Shown here one piece after another: positions 8,418-18,823 of a stretch of DNA of 64,000 bases (position 1 is the stretch's first letter; each line of letters opens with the position of its first letter). Source of the stretch: Nocardia veterana NBRC 100344 (GTDB lineage Bacteria > Actinomycetota > Actinomycetes > Mycobacteriales > Mycobacteriaceae); assembly GCF_000308855.1 (NCBI RefSeq), contig NZ_BAGM01000004.1, positions 1 through 64,000 of the forward strand. The letters run 5' to 3'. The position numbers and the translations under genes were made by a program. The notes under the pieces are model-generated. The model did not search any database. It was not told the DNA's origin and was given only the letters and a program-made list of their open reading frames with translations.

Positions 8418-9455
8418 TCATCCGATTGTCGATTCTATCCAGTCCAGTTGGGCGGCAACGTATTCCAGTGCGCGATCGTCGGGCACCGGGTCGTGGAGGG
8501 CGCCCGCGATCCGCTCGGGTGCGACGCCGAGGCGGTCGCTCAGCAGGGTGGCGACCACCTCCGGCGGGGTATCGGGCCGCAACGCCAACCGGCCGCGAAT
8601 CCGCCGCAGCGTCGCCGCCCGCAGCTTTCCGGCGACGTGATCGCGGTCCTTCGACCGGCGGTAGAGCGCCGCCTGCCCGGCCAGCAGCTCGCCGGCCGCG
8701 ACCCGGACGGGACGGGGTTCGCCGACCACCGCGCCGCGACGGGGGGCCCGCCACCAGACCACGACCACCGCGAAGATCAGCGTCTGCACGCCGCCGTAGG
8801 CGAGCCAGGGCGGGAAGCGCTGGAAGATCGAATCACTGCCGGTGCCGATGTTCGGCGGACGGATATCGTCACGATCCGGCGGTGGCGGCGGTTGCGGATG
8901 GGTCGGCTGCGGCGGAGCCGACGGCGCGGCGGCGAGCCGGACCAGCAGATACGCGATCAGCGCGATGGCGAGGCCGATGAGCAGTGCCGCCCAGAAGCGC
9001 TTGTCCCGCAGCACATCCGGCAGGGGCGGCAGGTGGCGGCGGCGCGCCGCGCTCGGTTCGGCCGCGGGCTGCTCGACCGGCTCCGGCGGCGGGGGCGGGG
9101 CCAGCGAATAGCGATCGGCGGCGCTGAGCCGATGGTATTCGTCCGGAGTCGCGGCGCGCCCGCCGTACACGATCTCGTCGAAACTCCGTGCCGCCCCGTC
9201 GAATTCGTCGGCAGTGCCGGGGAGGGCGTCCGCCGCGGCCAGTGCCGTTTCCCGGGCGGTGCGTCCGCGTCGGACCTCCAGCACTCCGCCCTGCTCCAGC
9301 CCGCGGATCACGGCCCGGAAGCGCTCGCGCAGGGCCGTATCGAAGTCCCGATGCCCGGCGGCGGATTCGGCCGCGGCGCGGTGGTGCGCGGCAGCACCGA
9401 GGGTCGGCGGCGGGGGAGCCCCGAATTCGTGCGTACGGTGGTTCTCGTCGGTCAC
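8418..9455 (-). CDS. DUF4129 + truncated DUF4350-like fusion membrane protein
   Basis: The 345-residue protein appears to join two families that are separate genes in M. tuberculosis (Rv3690 and Rv3691). Residues about 30-115 are a DUF4129 domain (DTALRERFRAVIRGLEQGGV, GRTARETALAAADALPG, FDEIVYGGRAATPDEYHRL). A span (FWAALLIGLAIALIAYLLV), a Pro-rich loop of about 45 residues and a second span (VQTLIFAVVVVWW) follow. The last 110 residues look like the cytoplasmic tail of DUF4350 (LYRRSKDRDHVAGKLRAATLRR). The large DUF4350 domain between the two spans is absent. The start overlaps the upstream stop (ATGA). The domain assignment is from memory of the families. Confidence 0.78.
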   Translation of the reverse strand: MTDENHRTHEFGAPPPPTLGAAAHHRAAAESAAGHRDFDTALRERFRAVIRGLEQGGVLEVRRGRTARETALAAADALPGTADEFDGAARSFDEIVYGGRAATPDEYHRLSAADRYSLAPPPPPEPVEQPAAEPSAARRRHLPPLPDVLRDKRFWAALLIGLAIALIAYLLVRLAAAPSAPPQPTHPQPPPPPDRDDIRPPNIGTGSDSIFQRFPPWLAYGGVQTLIFAVVVVWWRAPRRGAVVGEPRPVRVAAGELLAGQAALYRRSKDRDHVAGKLRAATLRRIRGRLALRPDTPPEVVATLLSDRLGVAPERIAGALHDPVPDDRALEYVAAQLDWIESTIG

Positions 9456-10354
9456 CGAATCACCTGCCCGGTCGGAATCCGGATATCCGAACCCTCACGG
9501 CGGCAGCGACGATCGACGTACGCCACGACCCCGGCGGCGGCATCCAGGGCCGCGGCGAAGGCGGTGATCAACAGCACGCCCCCGGACAGCAGGGTGACCA
9601 CCGCCCACCGGTGGGTGCCGAGAATATCGGTGAGAAACCCGAGCAGTCCCGCCACCGGAACGGCGAGGACCAGCAGCAGCGCACGCAGGTGGATCCACAG
9701 TCCCGCCAGTGGCATGACGCGGCCGGTGGCGAGCATTTTCGCGCGGTCCACCGCGGCCGCATAGGGCGCCGATTCGGCGACCAGGATCGGCGGCACCGAC
9801 CAGCGCCGGCCCCGCACCCGTCCCAGCCAGATCAGCGTCGGCAGCAGCGTGGCCACCAGGGGCGCGCCGAGCAGCAGGATGCCGAGGCCGGTCAGCGTCG
9901 AGATCAGATGGTGGCGGGCCAGCCGGCCGGCTACCGTCACTCCGCGTCGAACGGCCGCGCCCGCCGTGATCGGCTGCTCGGTCACCACCGCCAGTCCGAT
10001 CGGCACGGTCACGACGGTGACCCACAACCGCAGCACCCACGCACAGACAGCAGTGGAAAGCACTGCGGCCCAGGCATTCCCGGTGCTCGACCCGCCGGTG
10101 AGCAGGGACACCGATCCGGATGTGCCCAGGACGACACCCCAGGCGAGAGCGAAACCGGCGCCGGCCGGGCCGGCAATCGTCCGGATTCGCCGCTGCAGTA
10201 CCGCGAACGGCAGATCCGCCAATTCCCGCCACGCGAGCGGCCGCACCGGAACGGCTTCGGAATCGGTGCCGTCGTTCGGGTTCGCCGGGTCCCCGGGCGC
10301 GCCGCCGGACGGCGACGCCCCCGGGGCGGTCCGATCCGCTACGGCTGGCGACAC
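9452..10354 (-). CDS. Polytopic membrane protein of the MoxR operon
   Basis: This 300-residue protein starts with about 50 polar residues and then carries some six hydrophobic segments, for example AGFALAWGVVLGTSGSVSLL, TGLGILLLGAPLVATLLPTLIW and AGVVAYVDRRCR at the end. It occupies the place of Rv3689 in the mycobacterial cluster, and a weak Rv3689-type relationship is likely. I assign no function. The GTG at 10354 (SPAVADRTAP) is preferred because further upstream the frame reads as Arg/Thr-rich antisense of the next gene; its ribosome site is weak. It shares an ATGA overlap with the fusion gene, so it leads the operon. Confidence 0.75.
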   Translation of the reverse strand: MSPAVADRTAPGASPSGGAPGDPANPNDGTDSEAVPVRPLAWRELADLPFAVLQRRIRTIAGPAGAGFALAWGVVLGTSGSVSLLTGGSSTGNAWAAVLSTAVCAWVLRLWVTVVTVPIGLAVVTEQPITAGAAVRRGVTVAGRLARHHLISTLTGLGILLLGAPLVATLLPTLIWLGRVRGRRWSVPPILVAESAPYAAAVDRAKMLATGRVMPLAGLWIHLRALLLVLAVPVAGLLGFLTDILGTHRWAVVTLLSGGVLLITAFAAALDAAAGVVAYVDRRCRREGSDIRIPTGQVIR

Positions 10355-10427
10355 GGGGGCGAGTCTATCCAGCGAGACGGCGGTACGACGGGTATCGGGA
10401 ACGGGTCCCGGCCGGCTGCGACAGGCC

Positions 10428-12329
10428 TCAGTCGCGGCCGGGCGGGAGCTCGCGGGGCGCGCGATAGCCGAGCTCCGCGGTACCCGGGGCGGGCAGCGCG
10501 TCGTAGTGGTCGGACCCGGGGAGTTGTGGGTCGGCGGTCTGCGCACCGTGCGGGAGGGCCGAGTAGCGGGGGTCGTAGCGATACGCGTTGTAGCGCGGGT
10601 CGTACGGGTACGGGGCCGCGCTCGGCGGATAGGGCGCATACGGCAGGGCCTGGTGCGGCGGTGCCTGATGCGGATAACTCGCGGCCGGATCGTGCGAGTC
10701 CTCGGCGTGCACCGTGACCTTGCGCGTCCGTTTGAGGGTGAAGGTGATCTCCTCGGCCTCCTCGAAGGCCTGCCGCACCGTGCGCAGTGGCGCGGTCGCG
10801 GTGTCGATGGTCCGGTCGAGGGCGGTGGCGACGAAGCCGGGTACCAGCGGGCGGATCCAGCGCGCGGCGGTGTCGGTGAACGGCACCGTACCGATCACCG
10901 GAAGTTCCAGTCCACCACCCTTTTTCGGCTCCTCGCGATGGGCGGGCAGCGTGGTGGGCGCATCGGTGGCGAGACCCGCCGAGGGCAGCTGTGCGGGCAG
11001 ATTCCGTGCGGTCACGGTCCCCTCCTGAGAGATATCGATTCGATCCGCGGATTCGGCGGCGGGCAGGGCGGGCCGGGCCGAAGCTCCGGACGGAATGGCG
11101 GCCAGCGCCTCGAACTCGGCGACGGCGCGGCGCTGCGGTTCGGTGATGCCGATCTCCAGGTTGCCGATGGCGGCTATCACCCGTCGGCGCTGGTGTTCCC
11201 GGTCGATGGCGGTATCGGCGTGCAGGGCGAGTTGGGCGGCGGCCAATTCCTGTTCGGCGCGCAGCTTTTCGGTTTCGGCGTGGATCTCCGCGCGTTTGAC
11301 CGCCACCGCGGTATCGGCCGCTCGCGCGGCGCGGTCGGATTCGGCCCGCGCCGCGACGGCGCGATCGAACGAGGATTCGCCCCGCCACGTTCGCAACGCC
11401 AGCGGCAGCACCGCCAGCACCACCGCCACCACCATCGTGAGCAGCCGCAACAGGAACGCACCGGGATGTCCGGTGGTGTAGTCGTTCATCGCCAGCCAGC
11501 GTGCACCCAAACCCCGATCGCCGGTACGGAACGCCGCCGTGCGGGCCTGGTCCAGCGCGCTCCGGCGCGCGGCCAGTTCCGCGTCCAGCGGCTGCACCCG
11601 AGCCTGGGCGGTGTTGAGGCGACCCCGAGCGTCGTCGAGCATGGCGTTGGCGGTCTGTGCTTCGGGGCCGCGGCCGGGCACACCGGTGATCTTGGTCTGC
11701 GGGCACTGCGGTGTCGGGTTGTATTCGCAGCGGGCGACGACCAGCGCCTGCTCCATATCGGCCTGCGCCTGCGCGATCGTCTGCGCGAGAGCGGTGCGGT
11801 CGGCGGTGACCCGGTCGAGTTCGTTTCGCGCGGTGACCACGGTCGTGGCCGACTCGGCATCCCGACGGGACCGATCATCGAGGGTGCGATCGACGGATCC
11901 GGCGAGAATCACCGTGCTCGCCAATTCGGCCACCAGCACGCCGGTGATCACGGCGACCGCGATCCGCCCGAACCGCTCGGCCCGGCCGCGACCGGTGCCG
12001 CCGGACAGCGGCGCGGTGGCCAGGGCCCGCGATATCGCGCCGACCAGCAGGGTCGCAACGATCGCGACGGTCGCCACGATGGCAGGGGACCAGTGTGCGG
12101 CCGCTCCCGCCGCCGCGACGACGATCCCGGATATCACCGCGAACAGCACCACTACAGCACCGGTGACCGCATAGGCCGAACTCTCGTGCCGGTCGCCGCC
12201 GGCGGTTGCGCCGCCGGCCCAGGTCAGCAGTCCGGTCGCGGACCTCGACGCGCTCGTTTCGGGCGAGTTCGGGCGGTGCGGCCGCGAATCGGACTGCTCC
12301 GGGACATGGGGATCGGTCAACGGATTCAC
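10428..12329 (-). CDS. DUF4407 domain-containing membrane protein
   Basis: The 633-residue protein matches DUF4407. Paired N-terminal spans (YAVTGAVVVLFAVISGIVVAA region; AIVATVAIVATLLVGAIS) and a third (IAVAVITGVLVAELASTVIL) come first. A long charged coiled coil rich in A, R, E and Q (about 140-260) follows, with AFLLRLLTMVVAVVLAVLPLAL in the middle and a second coiled coil (AEIHAETEKLRAEQELAAAQL). The C-terminal 100 residues are Pro/Tyr-rich (YDPRYNAYRYDPRY). Function is unknown; the shape suggests a membrane-anchored scaffold. It is 73 bp upstream of the MoxR operon on the same strand and could be its first gene. Confidence 0.85.
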   Translation of the reverse strand: MNPLTDPHVPEQSDSRPHRPNSPETSASRSATGLLTWAGGATAGGDRHESSAYAVTGAVVVLFAVISGIVVAAAGAAAHWSPAIVATVAIVATLLVGAISRALATAPLSGGTGRGRAERFGRIAVAVITGVLVAELASTVILAGSVDRTLDDRSRRDAESATTVVTARNELDRVTADRTALAQTIAQAQADMEQALVVARCEYNPTPQCPQTKITGVPGRGPEAQTANAMLDDARGRLNTAQARVQPLDAELAARRSALDQARTAAFRTGDRGLGARWLAMNDYTTGHPGAFLLRLLTMVVAVVLAVLPLALRTWRGESSFDRAVAARAESDRAARAADTAVAVKRAEIHAETEKLRAEQELAAAQLALHADTAIDREHQRRRVIAAIGNLEIGITEPQRRAVAEFEALAAIPSGASARPALPAAESADRIDISQEGTVTARNLPAQLPSAGLATDAPTTLPAHREEPKKGGGLELPVIGTVPFTDTAARWIRPLVPGFVATALDRTIDTATAPLRTVRQAFEEAEEITFTLKRTRKVTVHAEDSHDPAASYPHQAPPHQALPYAPYPPSAAPYPYDPRYNAYRYDPRYSALPHGAQTADPQLPGSDHYDALPAPGTAELGYRAPRELPPGRD

Positions 12330-12607
12330 ATCCTCTGGGTCCCAATCGTTCTCGCATCAGGCGAAACGGTCGCTACGTCGTGGTCCGGGCGGTCTGTGCC
12401 CGGTCGCGGGCGGAGCGGGTCACTCGCCGTGCGCCCGGCCGCGCGCAATCAGGGTTCAGCGTGACAGGCCGACCGGGTATCCACCGAGCGCGGCGGCATC
12501 GATGTGGTGAGCCTCACAGACGTCGTGGGCGGCGAAACCTACCCTCCGGTAGGGATCCGTTTCCTATCTTCGGAGGCGATGGCGGATCGGCGACAGGAGG
12601 GTCGGAC

Positions 12608-13417
12608 GTGCGCGCGAGACGAGGCCGTTCGGTGAGCGGCGTTCGCCGGATCGGGGGTGGGTATGCCGGCGGAACAGGTGAGGTTCCCGGAGCTGCGGCG
12701 ATGGCGGTGGACTGCCCCGCGGGGCCGAGTATCCGTGGCGACCGGCGGCTCGGCCGCGGTGTGGTCGCGGGTGTGGCCGTGCTGCTCACCTCTGCGTTCG
12801 CGATCGCGGCGCCGATGACCACGGAACGAGCGCTACCGCACGCGCAGGCCGGGCCGCCGCCGAGCGCCCCCGCGCCGACGGGAGACGGTGCGCCGCGTGC
12901 CGATTCGGCGCTGAGCCCGCTGGTGGAGGCGGTACTGCGGCGTCTGAACACCGCCGACGCCGTGGCCGCGGCCAAATGGGCTGCCGCGCAGGCGACCGGG
13001 CAGCCGCCGGTTGTCGACGACCCGGCGCGCGAGGCGCAGGTCTACGACGCGATGGCGACCGCCGGCGCCCGCTCGGGCCTCCCGCAGGATTGGGTCCGGC
13101 AGGTGTTCACCGGGCAGATCGAAGCGAACAAGACCGTGCAGTACGGACTGCTCACCCGCTGGCGTTTCGATCCGGCCGCGGCGCCCGCGCCCGGCACGTC
13201 GGACCTGGCCGCGGTCCGGCCGGTGATCGACGAGGTCAACGCCGAGATCCTGAAACAGCTGGCCGAGCAGCGGGCGGTACTGGAGGCGCCGGACTGCACC
13301 CGGCATCTCGCCGCCGCGGTCTTCCCGGTCGTGACCGCCGGCCGGGTGGACGCGCTGCACGGCGCGGCACTGGTCCGAGCGGCCGTATCGCTTTGTCCCG
13401 CAACGCATGTGAAATAA
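12608..13417 (+). CDS. Secreted chorismate mutase, AroQ-gamma (MtCM-like)
   Basis: The mature part is an all-helical AroQ-gamma chorismate mutase, converting chorismate to prephenate outside the cytoplasm. Family active-site positions are visible: R in LRRLNTAD, K in AAAKWAA, R in PAREAQV, and the IEANKTVQYG helix. Two Cys (ALEAPDCTRHL region and SLCPATH) match the disulfide of M. tuberculosis *MtCM. A hydrophobic export segment VVAGVAVLLTSAFAIAAP precedes it. The GTG at 12608 has AGGAGG 7 nt upstream but gives a long 50-residue lead before the signal; the ATG at 12701 gives a normal signal peptide but no ribosome site. Both stay in frame. Confidence 0.87.
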   Translation: MRARRGRSVSGVRRIGGGYAGGTGEVPGAAAMAVDCPAGPSIRGDRRLGRGVVAGVAVLLTSAFAIAAPMTTERALPHAQAGPPPSAPAPTGDGAPRADSALSPLVEAVLRRLNTADAVAAAKWAAAQATGQPPVVDDPAREAQVYDAMATAGARSGLPQDWVRQVFTGQIEANKTVQYGLLTRWRFDPAAAPAPGTSDLAAVRPVIDEVNAEILKQLAEQRAVLEAPDCTRHLAAAVFPVVTAGRVDALHGAALVRAAVSLCPATHVK

Positions 13418-13745
13418 ACCACAGTCAGCGCAGAACGCTGTTTGCCGAAGATGTGCTGAACCACACAATCGAAAACGAGGCCGTACGGTCCGCACATTGC
13501 CGTGGCTTGTCGCTCCCGTATCCGGAATGTCTCCTCCGGGTGTCCGGAAAGTTAGCCGTCTTACACCCCGGTTTGTCATGGCGCCCGGCGGGGAAATCTC
13601 TTCCGACGCAGGTGAGAGCGTTGCGCTGGGCTGGCTTCCCAGTTCGCGGCCGATGTGCAGGCGCTATCGGCGGCAGTGGCGAACGCGACTCAGCGATCGG
13701 CGCTACCTGCTTTACACTGGAGAACGCGCAGGTAGTGGAGGACCG

Positions 13746-13763
13746 ATGAAGATGCCCAGGTAG
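13746..13763 (+). CDS. Possible 5-codon leader peptide MKMPR
   Basis: ATG AAG ATG CCC AGG TAG follows GGAGG by 5 nt, a better ribosome site than most genes here. A TACACT hexamer lies about 30 nt upstream and might be a -10 box. A short peptide ahead of a folded leader is the shape of an attenuator. It has no run of Glu or Gln codons, so a classical amino-acid attenuator for gltB is not supported. Expression is unproven. Confidence 0.35.
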   Translation: MKMPR

Positions 13764-14076
13764 ACGGAGTATTTAGCACAACCTAAGTTGGTTGGGCTCC
13801 GGTCCTGACTTATCGTTTGCTCTAGGTGTCGGACGCGAAATGTCCGACTCGTCGCCCGAACTCGGCCACGAGCCGCAAGCATCAGCCTAGCGGGCGAGCA
13901 CGGCGCGGTGGGTAAGGAACTCCGCAGAGTTCCGCTACCACCGAGCACCCGACTACGAAACCGAAGCGGGTGGACAACTGGAGAGTTTGACTGCACGGGA
14001 TGACCATCAGCGCCGCTGGTCGCCGCAACGTCCGGACGCAGTCTAGGCGGAGGCGTTTCGACGAGGGCCATCAGAC

Positions 14077-14128
14077 GAAGGCACCGAATCGAAGGCCTCT
14101 TCGTTGAAGGCGCCTATTTCTTGAAGGC
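14077..14128 (+). repeat. Four GAAGGC repeats before the gltB start
   Basis: GAAGGC occurs at 14077, 14091, 14106 and 14123, with spacings of 14, 15 and 17 nt. The last copy is within the ribosome-binding region of gltB (AAGGCAGAGGC before ATG 14135). The copies could be a repeated RNA- or protein-binding site or standby ribosome sites. Confidence 0.6.
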
Positions 14129-14134
14129 AGAGGC

Positions 14135-17100
14135 ATGACGCAACTTCCTGGCCACCGCGGCGAGCCGCGAATTGGACACCGCTCACCGGGTCGAATTGGT
14201 CTTTACAACCCGGCGAACGAGCACGACGCCTGCGGTGTCGCGTTCGTCGTCGATATGCATGGCCGTCGTAGCCGCGACATCGTCGACAAGGCTATTACGG
14301 CACTGCTGAACCTGGAGCACCGTGGTGCTGCGGGTGCGGAACCCAATTCCGGTGACGGTGCGGGCATCATGATCCAGATTCCGGACCGGTTCTTCCGGGC
14401 CGTGCTGGCCGAAAGTGGCGCCACCTTCGAGTTGCCGCCGGAAGGCTCCTACGCCACCGGTATCGCCTTCCTGCCGCAGGCCCGCCGGGAAGCGGCGCGC
14501 GCGTGCTACCGGGTCGAGAAGATCGTCAAGGAAGAGGGCCTGGCCGTTCTGGGCTGGCGCGAGGTTCCGATCGACGAGTCCTCCCTGGGTGCGCTCTCGC
14601 GCGATGCCATGCCGACCTTCCGGCAGCTGTTCATCGCCTCGCCGGCGGATTCCGCCGAGCAGCTCAGCGGCATGGACCTGGAGCGCCGCGCCTATGTCGT
14701 GCGCAAGCGGGTCGAGCACGAGCTCGGCAAGCAGGGCGCCGGCGAGGGTGCGGTCGGCCGCGAGACCGTCTACTTCCCGAGCCTGTCCGGCCAGACCTTC
14801 GTCTACAAGGGCATGTTCACCACCCCGCAGCTGCGGGCGTTCTACCTGGACCTGCAGGACGACCGGGTCGAGTCGGCGCTGGGCATCGTGCACTCGCGCT
14901 TCTCGACCAACACCTTCCCGTCCTGGCCGCTGGCCCACCCGTTCCGCCGCGTCGCGCACAACGGTGAGATCAACACCGTCACCGGTAACGAGAACTGGAT
15001 GCGGGCGCGTGAGGCGCTGCTCAACTCCGAGATCTTCGGCACCGACAGCGAGGGCAACAACCGGCTGGAGAAGATCTTCCCGGTCTGCACGCCCGGCGCC
15101 TCGGACACCGCGCGCTTCGACGAGGTGCTGGAACTGCTGCACCTGGGCGGCCGCAGCCTGCCGCACGCCGTGCTGATGATGATCCCCGAGGCGTGGGAGC
15201 GGCACGAGTCGATGGACCCGGCCCGCCGCGCCTTCTACCGCTACCACTCGATGCTGATGGAGCCGTGGGACGGCCCGGCCTCGGTGTGCTTCACCGACGG
15301 CACCGTCATCGGCGCCGTGCTGGACCGCAACGGCCTGCGTCCCTCGCGGATCTGGGTCACCGAGGACGGTCTGGTCGTCATGGCCTCCGAGGTCGGCGTC
15401 CTCGACATCGAGCCGTCCAAGGTGGTCCGCAAGGTCCGCCTGCAGCCGGGCCGCATGTTCCTGGTCGACACCTCGCAGGGCCGCATCATCAGCGACGACG
15501 AGATCAAGTCGCAGCTGGCCGCGGAGCACCCCTACCAGCAGTGGCTCGACGAGGGCATCATCAAGCTGGCCGAACTGCCCGACCGCCCGCACGTGCACAT
15601 GTCGCACGACCGCGTGCTCATCCGCCAGCAGATCTTCGGATACACCACCGAGGAACTGAGCCTGCTCATCTCGCCGATGGCGAAGACCGGTGGCGAGGCC
15701 CTCGGCTCGATGGGTACCGACACCCCGATCGCGGTGCTGTCCTCGCGGCCGCGCCTGCTGTTCGACTACTTCGCGCAGCTGTTCGCGCAGGTCACCAACC
15801 CGCCGCTGGACGCCATCCGCGAGGAGGTCGTGACCAGCCTGCGCAGCACCATCGGTCCGGAGGCCGATCTGCTGCACCCGGGCCCGGAGTCCTGTCGTCA
15901 CATCACGCTGACCCAGCCGATTCTGGACAACGACGAGCTGGCCAAGCTCATCCACATCAACGACGACGGATCGCGGCCGGAGCTGCGCTCGGTGGTCGTG
16001 CGCGGCCTCTACCCCGTCAAGAAGGGTGGCAAGGGCCTGCGCAAGGCGCTCGAGGCGATCAACGCCCAGGTCTCGGCGGCGATCGACGGCGGCGCGCGGA
16101 TCATCGTGCTCTCCGATCGCGAATCCAACGAGAAGTTGGCGCCGATTCCGTCGCTGCTGCTCACCGCCTCGGTGCACCACCACCTGGTCCGCGAGCGCAC
16201 CCGCACCAAGGTCGGCCTCGTGGTCGAGGCCGGTGACGCGCGCGAGGTGCACCACATGGCGATGCTGGTCGGCTTCGGCGCGGCCGCGATCAACCCCTAC
16301 ATGGCCTTCGAGTCGATCGAGGACATGCTCGACCGGGGCGCCCTGGAGATGCCGGGCAGCACCGGCGACAAGGCCGCCGACTACGCGCAGGCGGTCAAGA
16401 ACTACAACAAGGCCGCCGGTAAGGGCGTGCTGAAGGTGATGTCCAAGATGGGCATCTCCACCATCGCCTCCTACCGGGGCGCCCAGTTGTTCCAGGTCGT
16501 GGGCCTGTCGCAGGAACTGTGCGATCAGTACTTCACCGGCCTGACCTCGCCGCTGGACGGTATCGGCCTCGACGAGATCGCCGAGGAGGTCGCGGCCCGG
16601 CACCGGATCGCCTTCCTGGAGAACCGCACCGAGCGCGCGCATCGCGAACTCGAGATCGGCGGTGAGTACCAGTGGCGGCGCGAGGGTGAGTACCACCTGT
16701 TCAACCCGGACACGGTGTTCAAGCTGCAGCACGCGACCCGCTCGGGTCAGTACTCGATCTTCAAGGAGTACACCAAGCTGGTCGACGACCAGTCCGAGCG
16801 GCTGGCCTCGCTGCGCGGCCTGTTCAAGTTCAAGACCGAGGGCCGGCACCCGATTCCGATCGAGGAGGTCGAGCCGGCCAGCGAGATCGTCAAGCGCTTC
16901 TCCACCGGCGCGATGAGCTACGGCTCGATCTCGGCGGAGGCGCACGAGACGCTCGCCATCGCGATGAACCGCCTCGGCGGCCGCTCCAACTCGGGTGAGG
17001 GCGGCGAGTCGCCGGCCCGCTTCGAGCCGGAGGACAACGGCGACTGGCGGCGCAGCGCGATCAAGCAGGTGGCCTCGGGTCGCTTCGGCGTGACCGCGCA

Positions 17101-18823
17101 CTACCTCACCAACTGCACCGATATCCAGATCAAGATGGCCCAGGGTGCCAAGCCCGGCGAGGGCGGCCAGCTGCCCGCGCACAAGGTGTACCCGTGGGTC
17201 GCCGAGGTGCGGCACTCGACGCCGGGTGTCGGCCTGATCTCGCCGCCGCCGCACCACGACATCTACTCGATCGAGGATCTGGCCCAGCTGATCCACGACC
17301 TGAAGAACGCGAATCCGCAGGCTCGGATTCACGTGAAACTTGTCGCGGAGCCGGGGGTAGGGACGGTTGCGGCTGGAGTTTCCAAGGCGCACGCCGACGT
17401 GGTGCTGATCTCCGGCCACGACGGTGGCACCGGCGCCTCGCCGCTGACCTCGCTGAAGCACGCGGGCGGCCCCTGGGAGCTCGGCCTGGCCGAAACCCAG
17501 CAGACGCTGCTGCTCAACGGTCTGCGCGACCGCATCGTGGTGCAGGTCGACGGCCAGATGAAGACCGGCCGCGACGTGCTGATCGGCGCGCTGCTCGGCG
17601 CCGAGGAGTACGGTTTCGCGACCGCGCCGCTGGTGGTGTCCGGCTGCGTCATGATGCGCGTCTGCCACCTCGACACCTGCCCGGTCGGCGTCGCGACCCA
17701 GAATCCGGTGCTGCGTCAGCGCTTCACCGGTAAGCCCGAATTCGTCGAGAACTTCTTCATGTTCATCGCCGAAGAGGTGCGGGAGCTGCTGGCCTCGCTG
17801 GGGCTGCGGTCGCTGGACGAGGCCATCGGCCGGGTCGACCTGCTCGACACCAGCAAGGCCAAGGAGCACTGGAAGGCGAGCAAGCTGGATCTGTCGCCGA
17901 TCCTCGACGATGTCGAGACGGCGTTCATGTACCAGGACCGCCGCTGCACCAAGGCCCAGGATCACGGCCTGGACAAGGCGCTGGACAACCAGCTGATCGC
18001 CCAGGCGGCGGACGCGCTCGAGCGCGGCAAGCCGGTCAAGTTCGAGACCAAGATCACGAACGTGAACCGCACGGTCGGCACCATGCTCGGCCACGAGGTG
18101 ACCAAGCTCTACGGTGGCGCCGGCCTGCCCGACGACACCATCGACATCACCTTCACCGGTTCGGCGGGCAACAGCTTCGGCGCGTTCGTCCCGGCCGGTA
18201 TCACGCTGCGGGTGTTCGGTGACGCCAACGACTATGTGGGCAAGGGCCTTTCGGGCGGACACCTGGTGGTGCGGCCGTCGCTGAACGCGCCGGAGTCGTT
18301 CGTCGCCGAAGAGAACATCATCGCGGGCAACGTGATCCTGTTCGGCGCCACCAGCGGTGAGGCGTTCATCCGCGGTGTGGTCGGCGAGCGGTTCTGCGTG
18401 CGCAACTCGGGCGCCACCGCGGTGGTCGAGGGCGTGGGCGACCACGGCTGTGAGTACATGACCGGCGGCCGGGTCGTCATCCTCGGCGAGACCGGACGCA
18501 ACTTCGGTGCCGGTATGTCGGGCGGTATCGCCTACATCTACAACCCGAACGGCACGTTCGAAGCCAACCTCAACACCGAGCTGGTCGATATCGAGCAGCT
18601 CGAGGGTGAGGACTTCACCTGGCTGCGCGACGTCGTCGCCCGCCATCGCGACGAGACCGGTTCGGCCGTTGCCGAACGCGTCCTCAGCGATTGGTCGCAG
18701 CAGGTGAACCACTTCGTGAAGGTTATGCCTCGCGACTACAAGAAGGTATTGCTCGCTATCTCCGAGGCTGAGAAGGCCGGGCGGGATGTCGACGAGGCGA
18801 TCATGGAGGCCGCACGTGGATGA
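14135..18823 (+). CDS. gltB: Glutamate synthase large (alpha) subunit
   Basis: This 1562-residue protein is full length. Residues 1-32 are a leader and propeptide; Cys33 in [10 protein letters not shown] is the N-terminal nucleophile of the class II glutaminase domain (to about 430). The central and FMN-binding synthase domains follow. The 3Fe-4S cysteines are seen near residue 1170 ([20 protein letters not shown]), and the C-terminal beta-helix starts near 1300. With GltD it makes two glutamates from 2-oxoglutarate and glutamine using NADPH. The ATG has a weak AGGCAGAGG site embedded in GAAGGC repeats. gltD follows at 59 bp. Control may lie in the long upstream leader. Confidence 0.98.
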   Translation: MTQLPGHRGEPRIGHRSPGRIGLYNPANEHDACGVAFVVDMHGRRSRDIVDKAITALLNLEHRGAAGAEPNSGDGAGIMIQIPDRFFRAVLAESGATFELPPEGSYATGIAFLPQARREAARACYRVEKIVKEEGLAVLGWREVPIDESSLGALSRDAMPTFRQLFIASPADSAEQLSGMDLERRAYVVRKRVEHELGKQGAGEGAVGRETVYFPSLSGQTFVYKGMFTTPQLRAFYLDLQDDRVESALGIVHSRFSTNTFPSWPLAHPFRRVAHNGEINTVTGNENWMRAREALLNSEIFGTDSEGNNRLEKIFPVCTPGASDTARFDEVLELLHLGGRSLPHAVLMMIPEAWERHESMDPARRAFYRYHSMLMEPWDGPASVCFTDGTVIGAVLDRNGLRPSRIWVTEDGLVVMASEVGVLDIEPSKVVRKVRLQPGRMFLVDTSQGRIISDDEIKSQLAAEHPYQQWLDEGIIKLAELPDRPHVHMSHDRVLIRQQIFGYTTEELSLLISPMAKTGGEALGSMGTDTPIAVLSSRPRLLFDYFAQLFAQVTNPPLDAIREEVVTSLRSTIGPEADLLHPGPESCRHITLTQPILDNDELAKLIHINDDGSRPELRSVVVRGLYPVKKGGKGLRKALEAINAQVSAAIDGGARIIVLSDRESNEKLAPIPSLLLTASVHHHLVRERTRTKVGLVVEAGDAREVHHMAMLVGFGAAAINPYMAFESIEDMLDRGALEMPGSTGDKAADYAQAVKNYNKAAGKGVLKVMSKMGISTIASYRGAQLFQVVGLSQELCDQYFTGLTSPLDGIGLDEIAEEVAARHRIAFLENRTERAHRELEIGGEYQWRREGEYHLFNPDTVFKLQHATRSGQYSIFKEYTKLVDDQSERLASLRGLFKFKTEGRHPIPIEEVEPASEIVKRFSTGAMSYGSISAEAHETLAIAMNRLGGRSNSGEGGESPARFEPEDNGDWRRSAIKQVASGRFGVTAHYLTNCTDIQIKMAQGAKPGEGGQLPAHKVYPWVAEVRHSTPGVGLISPPPHHDIYSIEDLAQLIHDLKNANPQARIHVKLVAEPGVGTVAAGVSKAHADVVLISGHDGGTGASPLTSLKHAGGPWELGLAETQQTLLLNGLRDRIVVQVDGQMKTGRDVLIGALLGAEEYGFATAPLVVSGCVMMRVCHLDTCPVGVATQNPVLRQRFTGKPEFVENFFMFIAEEVRELLASLGLRSLDEAIGRVDLLDTSKAKEHWKASKLDLSPILDDVETAFMYQDRRCTKAQDHGLDKALDNQLIAQAADALERGKPVKFETKITNVNRTVGTMLGHEVTKLYGGAGLPDDTIDITFTGSAGNSFGAFVPAGITLRVFGDANDYVGKGLSGGHLVVRPSLNAPESFVAEENIIAGNVILFGATSGEAFIRGVVGERFCVRNSGATAVVEGVGDHGCEYMTGGRVVILGETGRNFGAGMSGGIAYIYNPNGTFEANLNTELVDIEQLEGEDFTWLRDVVARHRDETGSAVAERVLSDWSQQVNHFVKVMPRDYKKVLLAISEAEKAGRDVDEAIMEAARG

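Larger units (their letters stand above)
13418..14134 (+). other. Long structured leader region of gltB
   Basis: No protein gene is evident in these 717 bp. A 5-codon open frame with its own ribosome site lies at 13746-13763. Downstream are several hairpins: GTCGGAC/GTCCGAC at 13828-13848, TCGCCCG/CGGGCGA around 13851-13897, and GGAACTC/GAGTTCC at 13916-13933, set inside CGGTGG/CCACCG. CCTAG at 13886 could pair with CTAGG at 13822 or at 14043. If transcription starts near 13720, gltB has a leader of about 400 nt. An attenuator, riboswitch or independent small RNA are all possible; I match it to no family I know. Confidence 0.55.

Noticed and set aside
13497..13763. 88-residue plus-strand frame upstream of gltB
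   Set aside because: The composition is not protein-like and it overlaps predicted RNA structure; only its last five codons, with their own ribosome site, were kept as a weak candidate.
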